This document shows, one piece after another, positions 30,630-39,035 of a DNA stretch of 64,000 nt. Source of the DNA: Comamonas sp. SCN 65-56 (lineage in GTDB: Bacteria > Pseudomonadota > Gammaproteobacteria > Burkholderiales > Burkholderiaceae_C); NCBI RefSeq assembly GCF_001724135.1, contig NZ_MEDS01000001.1, forward strand, positions 186,001-250,000, read 5' to 3'. The notes under the pieces are model-generated. The model was given only the letters and a program-made list of their open reading frames with translations. It was not told the origin of the DNA and made no database searches. The translations under genes were made by a program, and so were the position numbers. Every line of letters begins with the position of its first letter. Position 1 is the first letter of the stretch.

Positions 30630-31676
30630 TCAGACGCTGGTGCCGGTCGGAAGCAGGCCAAGGCAGCGGTCGAGGATGTGGAAGTGGTCCTCGAACAAAA
30701 GCGCTTCCATCGCAGGCAGGTCGCCGATGGGGTGCCACTGGGCGTGGGCCGCATCGTCGCCGCCGCGGACGGCGGGCAACGGCGCATGACCCAGGTCGAA
30801 GTGATGGACATGCGTGAGCGTGCGCCCGCGCTGGCTGCGTCCGGGGTGATCGAACACCGTGACCTGGCGCAACGCCGCACGCAAGGCGTTTTCGTCGAGT
30901 GCATAGCCGGTTTCCTCGCGCAGTTCGCGCAGGCAGGATTGCCACAGCGTGTCGTGCGGCTCCAGAAAACCGCCGGGCAGCGCCCAGAGGCCCTTGCCTG
31001 GGGCTCGGCCGCGCTGTATCAGCAGCACCTGGCCCCGGCATTGCAGCAGCGCATCCACGGTGACGAAGACCGGCGGCCAAGGGGTGTTGGCCCACGCGGC
31101 GCGGTAATCGCGCAGCATCTGCCATTCCTCTTGCAGGGCGGTGTACTCCGGGGTGTTCGCAAACTGCGTCAGCAGCGTGGCGGTGGCGGGCGGGATCTCG
31201 CGCAGGTAGGGCGCAAGCGCTTGCGCGGCGCCGCCCGCGGGTGCGCCGAGCCAGGCATCGCGCAGCACGGTGGAGTCCATCCGCCCGCGCCGTGGCATGC
31301 GCAGCAGCGCCCAGTCGGGAAAGGCCGCGAGGTAGCTGCTGCTTTCGTCCTTGAAGTGGCCGACCAGGGCAATTTTCCCGGCCGCTTCGGCCTGCGTCGC
31401 GACGGCGGCGCGCACCGCATCGGCCCAGCGCGGCTCGTCGTAGTAGTCGCGCACCGGCAGCACCGTGAGGCGGCTGGCTTCGTCGGCGCTCACGCTGGCC
31501 TGCAGCAGCGCGGCGCGTTCCTGCCAGGTGAAGGGGTTCTTGGGCGTGCGCGCCTGATGCGCGGAGCCGACGATGACGATGACGCGCCGTGCGTGCGCCA
31601 GTGCCTCATGCAGCAGGGCCAGATGGCCGTTGTGCACGGGCTGGAATCGGCCGATGAGGATGGCGATGTCGTGCAT
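30630..31676 (-). CDS. Bifunctional nicotinamide-nucleotide adenylyltransferase / Nudix hydrolase
   Basis: A 348-aa two-domain enzyme. The N-terminal half is a NadM-type nucleotidyltransferase: GRFQPVHNGH (9-18) and a PKNPFTWQERAALL region. It would make NAD from NMN and ATP. The C-terminal half is a Nudix domain with the box GGFLEPHDTLWQSCLRELREETGY in two overlapping parts (GX5EX7REUXEEXGU fits), probably hydrolysing ADP-ribose or a related dinucleotide. The pair would link NAD synthesis with clearance of ADP-ribose. It is downstream of metK on the same strand; groES follows. A run of six T after the stop (30608-30613 as A on plus) lacks a good stem. Confidence 0.93.
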   Translation of the reverse strand: MHDIAILIGRFQPVHNGHLALLHEALAHARRVIVIVGSAHQARTPKNPFTWQERAALLQASVSADEASRLTVLPVRDYYDEPRWADAVRAAVATQAEAAGKIALVGHFKDESSSYLAAFPDWALLRMPRRGRMDSTVLRDAWLGAPAGGAAQALAPYLREIPPATATLLTQFANTPEYTALQEEWQMLRDYRAAWANTPWPPVFVTVDALLQCRGQVLLIQRGRAPGKGLWALPGGFLEPHDTLWQSCLRELREETGYALDENALRAALRQVTVFDHPGRSQRGRTLTHVHHFDLGHAPLPAVRGGDDAAHAQWHPIGDLPAMEALLFEDHFHILDRCLGLLPTGTSV

Positions 31677-31708
31677 GGTGGGTGCTGTGGGTTGGGGGCG
31701 GGTGGGCC

Positions 31709-31740
31709 CTCACCCCGGCCCTCTCCCAGAAGGAGAGGGG
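31709..31740. repeat. CCCTCACCCCGGCCCTCTCC-type intergenic hairpin
   Basis: CCCTCTCC (31719-31726) and GGAGAGGG (31732-31739) form an 8-bp stem preceded by CCTCACCCCGG. I recall this sequence type as a common dispersed intergenic hairpin of many proteobacteria. It lies between metK and the NadM-Nudix gene and may end or protect metK mRNA. Confidence 0.6.
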
Positions 31741-31752
31741 GAAATACCGGGT

Positions 31753-32943
31753 TTACAGCCCGGCCGCTGCGCGCAGCGCCGCAGCCTTGTCCGTGCGCTC
31801 CCAGGTGAACTCGGGCTCGTCGCGGCCGAAGTGGCCGTAGGCGGCGGTCTTGGCGTAGATCGGGCGCTGCAGATCGAGCATCTGGATGATGCCCTTGGGG
31901 CGCAGGTCGAAGTGGTCGTTGACCAGTTGTGCAATCTTTTCGTCCGGGATCACCCCGGTGCCCTCGGTGTAGACGGTAACGTTCATCGGCCGCGCCACGC
32001 CAATCGCATACGCCACCTGGATCTGGCACTGGCGCGCCAGGCCGGCGGCGACGATGTTCTTGGCGACGTAACGGCAGGCGTAGGCGGCGCTGCGGTCCAC
32101 CTTGGTCGGGTCCTTGCCACTGAAGGCGCCGCCGCCGTGCGGGCAGGAGCCGCCGTAGGTGTCGACGATGATCTTGCGCCCGGTCAGGCCGCAGTCGCCC
32201 TGCGGGCCGCCGACGACGAAGCGCCCGGTCGGGTTGATCAGGTACTTGGTGTTTTTGAGCCACTCCTTGGGCAGCACCGGCTTGATGATCTGTTCGACCA
32301 CGGCCTCGATGAAGCTGGCCTTCATCTTCGTCGGCGTCTCGCTCTGATCCGGGTTGTGCTGGGTGGAAAGCACCACGGTATCGATGCTGTCGACCTTGCC
32401 GTCGATGTAGCGCATCGTCACCTGGCTCTTGGCGTCCGGGCGCAGGAAGGGCAGGGCGCCGCTCTTGCGTTGTTGCGCCTGGCGCTCCATCAGGCGGTGT
32501 GCGTAGTAGATGGGCGCGGGCATCAGCGTGTCGGTCTCGTCGCAGGCGTAGCCGAACATCAGGCCTTGGTCACCGGCGCCGGTGTTCAGGTGGTCGTCGC
32601 TCGCCTGGTCCACGCCCTGGGCGATGTCGTTGCTTTGCTTGTCGTAGGCGACGAGCACCGCGCAGCCCTTGTAATCGATGCCGTACTCGGTGTTGTCGTA
32701 GCCGATGCGTTTGATGGTGTCGCGCGCGACCTGGATGTAGTCGGGCGTTGCCACGTCCGAGCGCAGGCTGATCTCGCCCGCGAGCACGACCAGCCCGGTG
32801 TTGGTCAAGGTCTCGGCGGCTACGCGACCGCGCGGGTCGACCTGCAGGATGGCATCCAGGACGGCGTCGGAGATTTGATCGGCCACCTTGTCTGGATGAC
32901 CTTCGGAGACGGATTCCGAGGTGAAGAGAAAGTCGTTCGCCAT
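31753..32943 (-). CDS. metK: S-adenosylmethionine synthetase
   Basis: A 396-aa enzyme making SAM from methionine and ATP. Markers are [21 protein letters not shown] (in two parts) near the N-terminus, [16 protein letters not shown] and [20 protein letters not shown]. The ATG at 32943 has a GGAG about 11 nt upstream, longer than ideal, and the leader is strongly folded. It is divergent from the acyltransferase pair. Confidence 0.98.
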   Translation of the reverse strand: MANDFLFTSESVSEGHPDKVADQISDAVLDAILQVDPRGRVAAETLTNTGLVVLAGEISLRSDVATPDYIQVARDTIKRIGYDNTEYGIDYKGCAVLVAYDKQSNDIAQGVDQASDDHLNTGAGDQGLMFGYACDETDTLMPAPIYYAHRLMERQAQQRKSGALPFLRPDAKSQVTMRYIDGKVDSIDTVVLSTQHNPDQSETPTKMKASFIEAVVEQIIKPVLPKEWLKNTKYLINPTGRFVVGGPQGDCGLTGRKIIVDTYGGSCPHGGGAFSGKDPTKVDRSAAYACRYVAKNIVAAGLARQCQIQVAYAIGVARPMNVTVYTEGTGVIPDEKIAQLVNDHFDLRPKGIIQMLDLQRPIYAKTAAYGHFGRDEPEFTWERTDKAAALRAAAGL

Positions 32944-32962
32944 TTGTGCATAAACTCCGTGT

Positions 32963-33070
32963 TGCTAAGCATCTGGGGCGTTGCCCAGGCTTCCGAAGGA
33001 GCCTTGTGGCGAACGCTTTAGCAGTGGTATTTAACGTCGCCCTGCAAGTTGCTCGGTTAACTCGGCGACG
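32963..33070. promoter_or_regulatory. Highly structured metK-lpxL intergenic region, candidate cis-regulatory RNA
   Basis: The 141-bp divergent spacer is dense in pairing elements. The outer stem is TGCTAAGC (32963-32970) with GCTTTAGCA (33015-33023), one bulge. Inside, GCGTT (32978-32982) pairs with AACGC (33012-33016) and GCC with GGC. A small hairpin pairs AGGCT (32987-32991) with AGCCT (33000-33004). An alternative CTGGG/CCCAG pairing (32973-32977 with 32984-32988) excludes part of these. A further stem CGTCGCC/GGCGACG (33035-33041 with 33064-33070) adjoins. The metK leader is the natural host, but the strand is unproven. Confidence 0.45.
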
Positions 33071-33084
33071 CTTTCATTGTAGTC

Positions 33085-33942
33085 ATGTCCTTCTTCCTGC
33101 GCCTCTTGGCTGTGCTGCCGTTGTGGTTGCTCCACCCGTTGGGAGCGGCGATGGGCTGGCTGGCGTTTGCGCTCTCGCCCACCTACCGGCGCCGCTTTGT
33201 CGCCAATGCCGCCGTTGCCGGCTATGGCTTTGCTGCCGTGCGCGCCGCGGTGGCGCACGCGGGGCGCATGGTGGCGGAAACGCCCCGGCTGTGGTTGTCG
33301 CGCCGCCTGCCGCACTGCGCGGTGCATGGGCAGGAGAGCGTGGAGCAGGCCTGGGCCGCGGGGCGCGGCATCGTGTTTCTGACGCCGCACATTGGCTGCT
33401 TTGAACTCTCGGTGCAGGAGGGCGCGCGACGCTGGGCCGCCGAGCACGGCGATTTCACCATCCTCTACCGTCCGGCGCGCAAGGCCTGGCTGGCGCCCAT
33501 CGTGGCGCAGGCGCGCCAGCGGCCCGGCATTCAGGCGGTGCCGACCACTCTGCAGGGCGTGCGTCAGATGATCAAGGCGCTGCGCCAGGGACGCGCCGTG
33601 GGCCTGCTGCCCGACCAGGTGCCGCCGCAGGGCTTGGGCCTGTGGGCGCCGTTCTTCGGCCGCGATGCCTACACCATGACGCTGGCGGCGCGCCTGGTGC
33701 AGCAGACCGGCGCGGCCGTGGTGCTTGCGCGCTGCGAGCGCCTGCCCTGGGCGCGCGGCTATGCGCTGTATCTGCAGACTCTGGCCGAGCCGCTCGCGTC
33801 CGATCTGCCAACGGCCGTGGGTCAGATCAACGGCGCGATGGAGCAACTGATCCGCGCCTGCCCGCAGCAGTACCTGTGGGGCTATGGGCGCTACAAACAA
33901 CCACGCGGCTTGGCGGCGCGGCAGCAGGAGCCCGCCGCATGA
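33085..33942 (+). CDS. Lipid A-type lysophospholipid acyltransferase (LpxL/HtrB family), HX4E member
   Basis: A 285-aa inner-membrane acyltransferase that would add a secondary acyl chain to lipid A. The N-terminal hydrophobic anchor spans about residues 5-30. The catalytic HX4E motif is H102-E107 (PHIGCFE), followed by FTILYRPARK and LLPDQVPPQGLG. It overlaps the next acyltransferase gene by ATGA, so the two are translationally coupled. Which acyl chain each adds cannot be read from the sequence. Confidence 0.9.
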   Translation: MSFFLRLLAVLPLWLLHPLGAAMGWLAFALSPTYRRRFVANAAVAGYGFAAVRAAVAHAGRMVAETPRLWLSRRLPHCAVHGQESVEQAWAAGRGIVFLTPHIGCFELSVQEGARRWAAEHGDFTILYRPARKAWLAPIVAQARQRPGIQAVPTTLQGVRQMIKALRQGRAVGLLPDQVPPQGLGLWAPFFGRDAYTMTLAARLVQQTGAAVVLARCERLPWARGYALYLQTLAEPLASDLPTAVGQINGAMEQLIRACPQQYLWGYGRYKQPRGLAARQQEPAA

Positions 33943-34811
33943 TGGCGCGCATCGGCATTGCGCTGCTGAACCTGCTGGGGCGCCTGCCGCTGCCCTGGCT
34001 GCGTGCGCTCGGGGCCGGGGTGGGCCGCCTGCTGTTCGTGCTGGCGCGGCAAAGGCGCAGGGTGGCGCTGCGCAACCTGGCGCTGTGCTTTCCCGAACTG
34101 ACCGAGGCCCGGCGCCACGCGCTGGCGCGCGAGACCTTCGAGGTGTTTTGCCAGACCTTTCTGGACCGCGGCTGGCTGTGGAGCGGCTCCGAGGCGCTGG
34201 TGCGTTCGCGCGTCACGCTCACCGGTGCGGTGCACGAGCTCGATGGTGCAACGCCGACCATCGTCTTCGCGCCGCATTTCTACAGCATGGATGCGGGCGG
34301 CCTGGCGCTGCCGCTCCATACCAGGCGCGAGTTCACGTCGATCTTCGCCACCCACCCCAACCCGGTGCTCGACGCCTGGTTCATGGGCGGGCGCCAGCGC
34401 TTTGGGCGCGTGGCCATGCTCAACCGCGCCGATGGCGTCAAGCCCATCATCCAGTGTTTGCGCAAGGGTGGCCTGCTGTACTTGTTGCCCGACATGGACT
34501 ACGGGCCGACGGATTCGGTCTTCGTACCGTTTTTTGCCGTGCCCGAGGCGGCGACCATCCCGTCGCTGTCGCGCTTCGCCCGTCTGGGCCGCGCCAAGGT
34601 GGTGGCGCTGTACAGCCGCTTGACGCCGGGCGGCTACGAGGCGGTGCTGACGCCCGCTTGGGAGCATTACCCGACCGACGACCCTGTGGCCGATACCGCG
34701 CGCATGAACCGTGAACTGGAGGCGGCCATCCGCCAGATGCCGGCGCAGTACTACTGGGTGCACAAGCGCTTCAAGACGCGACCGGCGGGGCAGGCTTCGC
34801 TATACCAATGA
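33939..34811 (+). CDS. Second lipid A-type acyltransferase, HX4D member
   Basis: A 290-aa paralogue of the preceding gene, starting at ATG 33939 inside its stop codon. The hydrophobic N-terminus and family order are kept: RRRVALRNLALCFPEL, catalytic H113-D118 (PHFYSMD) with Asp in place of Glu, and LLPDMDYGPTDSVFVPFF. HX4D occurs in the wider glycerolipid acyltransferase superfamily, and the PHFYSMD form is known to me among Burkholderiales homologues. The pair probably performs two successive secondary acylations. Confidence 0.88.
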   Translation: MMARIGIALLNLLGRLPLPWLRALGAGVGRLLFVLARQRRRVALRNLALCFPELTEARRHALARETFEVFCQTFLDRGWLWSGSEALVRSRVTLTGAVHELDGATPTIVFAPHFYSMDAGGLALPLHTRREFTSIFATHPNPVLDAWFMGGRQRFGRVAMLNRADGVKPIIQCLRKGGLLYLLPDMDYGPTDSVFVPFFAVPEAATIPSLSRFARLGRAKVVALYSRLTPGGYEAVLTPAWEHYPTDDPVADTARMNRELEAAIRQMPAQYYWVHKRFKTRPAGQASLYQ

Positions 34812-34857
34812 AAAGTGGCTCTAACGCGCTCTGGTATTGAGCAAGCGGCTCATTTTT
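34811..34857 (-). repeat. Dispersed palindromic repeat, copy B (between convergent stops)
   Basis: On the minus strand it reads AAAAATGAG, CCGCTTG, GCGCGTTAGAGCC, ACTTTT. It fills exactly the gap between the stop codons of the second acyltransferase (ends 34811) and the alpha/beta hydrolase (ends 34857). The left part is shorter than in other copies. Confidence 0.65.
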
Positions 34858-35768
34858 CAGGTGGTCAAAAAATCCTGCAGCACCTGTGTGACCCGCGCCG
34901 GGTGTTCGTGCACCAGCCAGTGTGAGGCGCCGGCCAGGGCCTGCACCGCCAACTGCGGCACCCAGTCCTGCAGCCCATCGAGCAGTGCTGGGTGCAGTGC
35001 GGTATCGGCCAGGCCCCACAGCACCTGTGTGCGCACGCCCACCTGCAGCAGCTCGGGCTGCAGTTGCAGGGCGGCAGCGCCGAGGTCATCGCCGCGTGGT
35101 GGGCGCAACGGGCTTGCGCGGTAGTAGTTGCAGGCGCCGGCCAGCCCCTGCTGCCAGAGGGCGCGGTACTGCGCGCGCAGCTCATCGGACAGCCAGGCGG
35201 GCGGCTTTCCATCCGGAGTCTGGAACAGGGCAAACAGGCGGCGGAAATCGTCCTTGGCGAGCAGCGCCTCGGCGTCCGGGCGGCAGAGGAAGTGCATGTA
35301 CTGGCTGGCCGCCTGCTGCACCGGGTTGTGCGCCAGTTCCCGCGCGAACGCGCCGGGGTGCGGCGCGTTGATGATCAAGAGGCGCGCGAGCAGCGCTGGG
35401 TGCGCGCTGGCCAGGTTCCAGGCGATGGCGCCGCCCCAGTCGTGCGCAACAAGGCAGGCGAGGGGCGTGCCAGCGGCTTCATGGGCGATCAGTGCGGCGA
35501 TGTCCTGTACCAGGTGTTTGGGGCGGTAGGCGGCAACGTCTGTCGGCTGGCTGGAGGCGCCATAGCCACGCAGATAGGGCGCGATGCAGCGGTAGCCGCC
35601 ATGCGCCGGCTGCGAGAAATGGGCCAGCAGCGCATCCCAGATGAAGGCGCCTTCGGGAAAGCCATGCAGAAACAGCAGCACCGGCCGGCCGCGCTCACCC
35701 TGCACATGGCAGCGCAGCTGGATGCCGTGGGGCAGGGCGATGTCTTCCAGGGTGGGGTGATTACTCAT
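34857..35768 (-). CDS. Alpha/beta hydrolase, epoxide hydrolase/haloalkane dehalogenase-like
   Basis: A 303-aa hydrolase from ATG 35768. The oxyanion motif HGFPEG is followed by the nucleophile elbow AHDWGG with Asp as nucleophile, and the catalytic His is in GASHWLVHEHP. The Asp nucleophile with HGFPE points to epoxide hydrolases or dehalogenases rather than esterases. The cap domain (PVQQAASQYMHFL and following) is present. The substrate is unknown. A repeat copy lies on each side. Confidence 0.88.
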   Translation of the reverse strand: MSNHPTLEDIALPHGIQLRCHVQGERGRPVLLFLHGFPEGAFIWDALLAHFSQPAHGGYRCIAPYLRGYGASSQPTDVAAYRPKHLVQDIAALIAHEAAGTPLACLVAHDWGGAIAWNLASAHPALLARLLIINAPHPGAFARELAHNPVQQAASQYMHFLCRPDAEALLAKDDFRRLFALFQTPDGKPPAWLSDELRAQYRALWQQGLAGACNYYRASPLRPPRGDDLGAAALQLQPELLQVGVRTQVLWGLADTALHPALLDGLQDWVPQLAVQALAGASHWLVHEHPARVTQVLQDFLTT

Positions 35769-35816
35769 GAAATGAGAGCTTTCGGCGCTTGTCAATAGTG
35801 CGTTGGAGGCCTGAAA
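35769..35816 (+). repeat. Dispersed palindromic repeat, copy C (hydrolase-engB spacer)
   Basis: It contains ATGAGAGCTTTC, GGCGCTTG, then AGTGCGTTGGAGGCCTG. It begins immediately upstream of the hydrolase start codon and so forms its 5' leader. It ends near the engB stop. Confidence 0.7.
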
Positions 35817-35820
35817 TGCT

Positions 35821-36543
35821 TCAAATCTGCAGAACGCCGTTACCCGTCTGTGCAGGGGCGGACGCTGGCGCGTCAGCCGGGTGGCTCCATTGCCACAGCA
35901 GCTGCGCCACGTCTTCCACGCCTTGTTTTTTCAGCGCAGAGAACAGCCGTACTTCACCGCCACCGGCATTGAGCCGCGTAATGGACAGCGCCTTGGCCTG
36001 CTCCGCGCGGGTGAGCTTGTCGGCCTTGGTCAGCAGCACGAGGAATTTCAGCCCGGCTTCCACGCGCGGACGCAGCGCGTCGAGCAGCGCCTCGTCGAGC
36101 TCGGTCAGGCCCAGGCGCGGATCGCACAGCAGCACGAAGGCGGTGAGACTTTCGCGCTGCACCAGGTAGTTGAGCATCACGCGCTGCCAGCGCAGCTTGT
36201 CTTCGCGCGAGACGGCGGCGTAGCCATAGCCCGGCAGGTCGGCGAGCACCGCGTCGGTCGCGCCCTGCTTGCCCAGCGCAAACAGGTTGATGTGCTGGGT
36301 GCGCCCGGGCTTCTTCGAGGCGAAAGCCAGTTGGCGTTGCTGCGTCAGCGTGTTGATGGCGGTGGATTTGCCGGCGTTGGAGCGCCCGACAAAGGCGATC
36401 TCCGGCACCTCGACCGCAGGCAGGTGGTGCAGCTGAGCGGCGGTGGTGAAAAAGCGCGCAGTGTGCATCCAGGCCAGTGCCGCCTTGCCGTCGATGCTGG
36501 CGTGCGCGGGCGTGGCGGAAGCGATGGCAGGGGTGGAAGGCAT
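35821..36543 (-). CDS. engB: Ribosome-biogenesis GTPase EngB (YihA/YsxC)
   Basis: A 240-aa essential GTPase that helps assemble the large ribosomal subunit. G1 is GRSNAGKST, G2/G3 include KKPGRTQHIN and DLPGYGYA, and G4 is TKADKL. The N-terminal about 45 residues are a low-complexity extension relative to shorter homologues. A start at MHTARFFTTAA is an alternative. It is divergent from the cytochrome c4 gene. Confidence 0.95.
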   Translation of the reverse strand: MPSTPAIASATPAHASIDGKAALAWMHTARFFTTAAQLHHLPAVEVPEIAFVGRSNAGKSTAINTLTQQRQLAFASKKPGRTQHINLFALGKQGATDAVLADLPGYGYAAVSREDKLRWQRVMLNYLVQRESLTAFVLLCDPRLGLTELDEALLDALRPRVEAGLKFLVLLTKADKLTRAEQAKALSITRLNAGGGEVRLFSALKKQGVEDVAQLLWQWSHPADAPASAPAQTGNGVLQI

Positions 36544-36618
36544 GCGGCGGGGCGGTTGGCACAAGCGGGCATTGTAGAATCCAGCGGTTTTTGCGCCCAC
36601 AACTCCCAGAGTTCCGAT

Positions 36619-37239
36619 ATGAAGTTGATTGCCTCCTTGCTGATGTCAGCCGCCCTGGCGGTTACCGCAGTTTCCGCACTGGCGCAGGACGCGACGGCCA
36701 AACCCGATCCTGCCAAGGGCCAGGCCACCTATGGCACGACCTGCGCCGCCTGCCACGGTGCGGATGGCAACTCCATGATTCCCGCCAACCCGACGCTGGC
36801 GCAGCAGTTCCCCGAATACCTGGCCAAGCAACTGCGCGAGTTCAAGGCCGGCAAGCGCGTGGATGCGGTGATGCAGGGCATGGCCTCCACGCTGGACGAG
36901 GAGGCGATCCGCAACGTCTCCGCCTGGCTGGGCACGCAAAAGGCGCGTCAGGGGTTTGCCAAGGACAAGAATTTGCTCGCGACGGGTGAGCGCCTGTACC
37001 GCGGCGGCGCGCAGGATCGTGGCATTGCCGCCTGCGCTGGCTGCCACAGCCCGAACGGGGCTGGCATCCCGGCCCAGTTCCCGCGCCTTTCGGGGCAGCA
37101 TGAGGAATACACCGCCAAGCAGTTGGTCGATTTCCGCAATGGCACGCGCGCCAACAGCACCATCATGCATGACGAGGTGAAGTACCTCACCGACCACGAG
37201 ATCAAGGCGCTGTCCGATTACATCGCCGGCCTGCGCTGA
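36619..37239 (+). CDS. Di-haem cytochrome c4
   Basis: A 206-aa periplasmic electron carrier. The Sec signal peptide is about residues 1-22 (cleavage LA-Q). Two CXXCH haem sites are at 42-46 (CAACH) and 139-143 (CAGCH), one per repeated domain. Met residues in the distal loops could be axial ligands. Such proteins feed terminal oxidases. It is followed by a terminator. Confidence 0.94.
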   Translation: MKLIASLLMSAALAVTAVSALAQDATAKPDPAKGQATYGTTCAACHGADGNSMIPANPTLAQQFPEYLAKQLREFKAGKRVDAVMQGMASTLDEEAIRNVSAWLGTQKARQGFAKDKNLLATGERLYRGGAQDRGIAACAGCHSPNGAGIPAQFPRLSGQHEEYTAKQLVDFRNGTRANSTIMHDEVKYLTDHEIKALSDYIAGLR

Positions 37240-37282
37240 AGGCACTGCGGAACCTCGGCGGCTGTTTGACAGTCGATGAAAG

Positions 37283-37314
37283 CGGGCACGCCTTCCAGGG
37301 TGGCCCGTTTTTTT
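37283..37314 (+). terminator. Terminator of the cytochrome c4 gene
   Basis: A CGGGCAC/GTGGCCCG stem with one bulge, a loop around CCTTCCAG, then seven T (37308-37314). It lies 23 bp before the msrP start. Confidence 0.85.
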
Positions 37315-37336
37315 CATGGGCCAACGGAGACCGAAC

Positions 37337-38329
37337 ATGCACGCAGGGCGCAACGGCAAGGATTTCAACCACCCGATTGCCAGCGAGATCACGCCGGCGC
37401 AGGTCTATGCAGGCCGGCGTGACTGGTTGCGCATGGCAGGTGCGGCGGCCGGGCTGGCGGCCTTGGCTCCGTGGACAGCGCAGGGCGCGATCGCCGGGGA
37501 ATCGGGTGCAAAGCCGGCTGCGCTGGCAGCGCAACGCTCCAAGGTCGATGCCGCGGTGACGATGGAAAAGCCCACCAGCTTCCAGGATGCGACCAGCTAC
37601 AACAACTTCTATGAATTCGGCACCGACAAGTCCGACCCGGCCGAATACGCCCATGCGCTCAAGACCAGTCCGTGGAAGGTGCAAGTCAGTGGCCTGGTGA
37701 ACCGGCCGCGCACCTACGATCTGGACGATCTGCGCAAGCTCAGTGCGCTGGAAGAGCGCATCTACCGCCTGCGCTGCGTTGAAGGCTGGTCGATGGTGAT
37801 TCCGTGGATCGGCTATTCGCTCTCTGCCCTGATAGCGCAGGTGCAGCCGCAGGGCAGCGCCAAATATGTGCAGTTCGAAACCCTGGCGGACAAGGCCAGC
37901 ATGCCCGGCGTGCGCGGCTCCGTGCTGCAGTGGCCCTACACCGAAGGTCTGCGCCTGGATGAAGCCATGCACCCGCTGACCTTGCTCACCCTGGGCATGT
38001 ATGGGCAGGTGCTGCCGAACCAGAATGGCGCGCCGGTGCGGGTGGTCGTACCGTGGAAGTACGGCTTCAAGAGCGCCAAGAGCATCGTGCGCATCCACTT
38101 CGTCGAAAAGGAACCGAGCACCGCGTGGAATATCGCCGCGCAGCATGAATACGGTTTTTATTCCAACGTCAACCCGGACGTGCCGCACCCGCGCTGGAGC
38201 CAGGCGACGGAACGACGCATCGGCGAGGACGGGCTCTTTGCCAAGCGCCGCAAGACCTTGCTCTTCAACGGCTATGGCAACCAGGTCGCCCAGCTCTATG
38301 CGGGCATGGACCTGAAGAAGTTCTATTGA
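37337..38329 (+). CDS. msrP: Periplasmic methionine-sulfoxide reductase catalytic subunit MsrP
   Basis: A 330-aa molybdopterin enzyme that repairs oxidised methionine in envelope proteins. The Tat signal contains [14 protein letters not shown] (RR at 27-28). The Mo-ligand cysteine is C147 in [10 protein letters not shown]. FESxxD-like and [18 protein letters not shown] segments match YedY. ATG 37337 follows a GGAG sequence. Its stop overlaps the start of msrQ, its membrane partner. MoeB in this window is a plausible supplier of the cofactor pathway. Confidence 0.96.
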   Translation: MHAGRNGKDFNHPIASEITPAQVYAGRRDWLRMAGAAAGLAALAPWTAQGAIAGESGAKPAALAAQRSKVDAAVTMEKPTSFQDATSYNNFYEFGTDKSDPAEYAHALKTSPWKVQVSGLVNRPRTYDLDDLRKLSALEERIYRLRCVEGWSMVIPWIGYSLSALIAQVQPQGSAKYVQFETLADKASMPGVRGSVLQWPYTEGLRLDEAMHPLTLLTLGMYGQVLPNQNGAPVRVVVPWKYGFKSAKSIVRIHFVEKEPSTAWNIAAQHEYGFYSNVNPDVPHPRWSQATERRIGEDGLFAKRRKTLLFNGYGNQVAQLYAGMDLKKFY

Positions 38330-38982
38330 TGGCCGTCCCGGGCACGCGCGGTCGCTGGCTGCTGCATCCGGCAGCCAAGCCGGCACTCTTTCTGTTGTGC
38401 CTGCTGCCGCTGGCATGGCTGATCTGGGGGGCGGCAACGAACGGCCTGGGTGCCAACCCGGCGGAAAAGCTGATCCGCGCCACCGGCGACTGGACGCTGC
38501 GCCTGCTCTGTGCCACGCTGGCGATCACCCCCGTGCGCACGCTGCTGCGCGTGCCTGCGCTGGCACGCTTTCGGCGCATGCTTGGGCTGTTTGCCTTCAG
38601 CTACGCGTTGCTGCACCTGCTGTGCTATGCCGGTTTCGACATGGGATTGGACCTGGCCGATATCGCCGCTGACATCGCCAAACGCCCTTTCATCCTGGCA
38701 GGCATGAGCACCTTCGCCGTGCTGCTGGTGCTTGCCATCACCTCGTTTCAGCCACTGGTGCGCTGGTTGGGCGGTCGGCGCTGGCAGCAGTTGCACCGGC
38801 TGGTGTACCTGGCGGCAGGCCTTGCCATCCTGCACTTTTTCTGGATGCGGGCCGGCAAGCGCGACTTTGCCGATGTGTTGCTCTATGGCGGCATTCTGGC
38901 CGCGTTGCTGCTGGCACGGGTGGCATTGCGCTGGCGGGCTACGCCCTCAAAAATAGCGAAAAAGATAGCTGTTCGCGCTTGA
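38329..38982 (+). CDS. msrQ: Haem-binding membrane subunit MsrQ
   Basis: A 217-aa integral membrane protein with about six hydrophobic segments that passes electrons from the quinone pool to MsrP. The ATG at 38329 overlaps the msrP stop (TGATG). His residues in SYALLHLLCYAG, QQLHRLVYLA and GLAILHFFW are candidate haem ligands. The last residues, KIAVRA, and the stop codon lie inside repeat copy D, so the native C-terminus may have been replaced. Confidence 0.94.
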   Translation: MAVPGTRGRWLLHPAAKPALFLLCLLPLAWLIWGAATNGLGANPAEKLIRATGDWTLRLLCATLAITPVRTLLRVPALARFRRMLGLFAFSYALLHLLCYAGFDMGLDLADIAADIAKRPFILAGMSTFAVLLVLAITSFQPLVRWLGGRRWQQLHRLVYLAAGLAILHFFWMRAGKRDFADVLLYGGILAALLLARVALRWRATPSKIAKKIAVRA

Positions 38983-39010
38983 TGGATAAGCGCTGGAAAG
39001 CTATTTGATT
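38949..39010 (+). repeat. Dispersed palindromic repeat, copy D (overlaps msrQ 3' end)
   Basis: AAAGATAGCTG, CGCGCTTGATGGATAAGCGCTGGAAAGCTATTTGAT. The first part is translated as the end of MsrQ. The remainder fills the convergent msrQ-lysA gap. Confidence 0.75.
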
Positions 39011-39035
39011 CGATTCTCGCGAATGCCGATGGTGA

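Noticed and set aside
34857..34860. Possible mobile element boundaries around the alpha/beta hydrolase (repeat copies on both sides)
   Set aside because: The two copies are in opposite orientation but belong to the dispersed family found elsewhere; there is no transposase and no target-site duplication seen.
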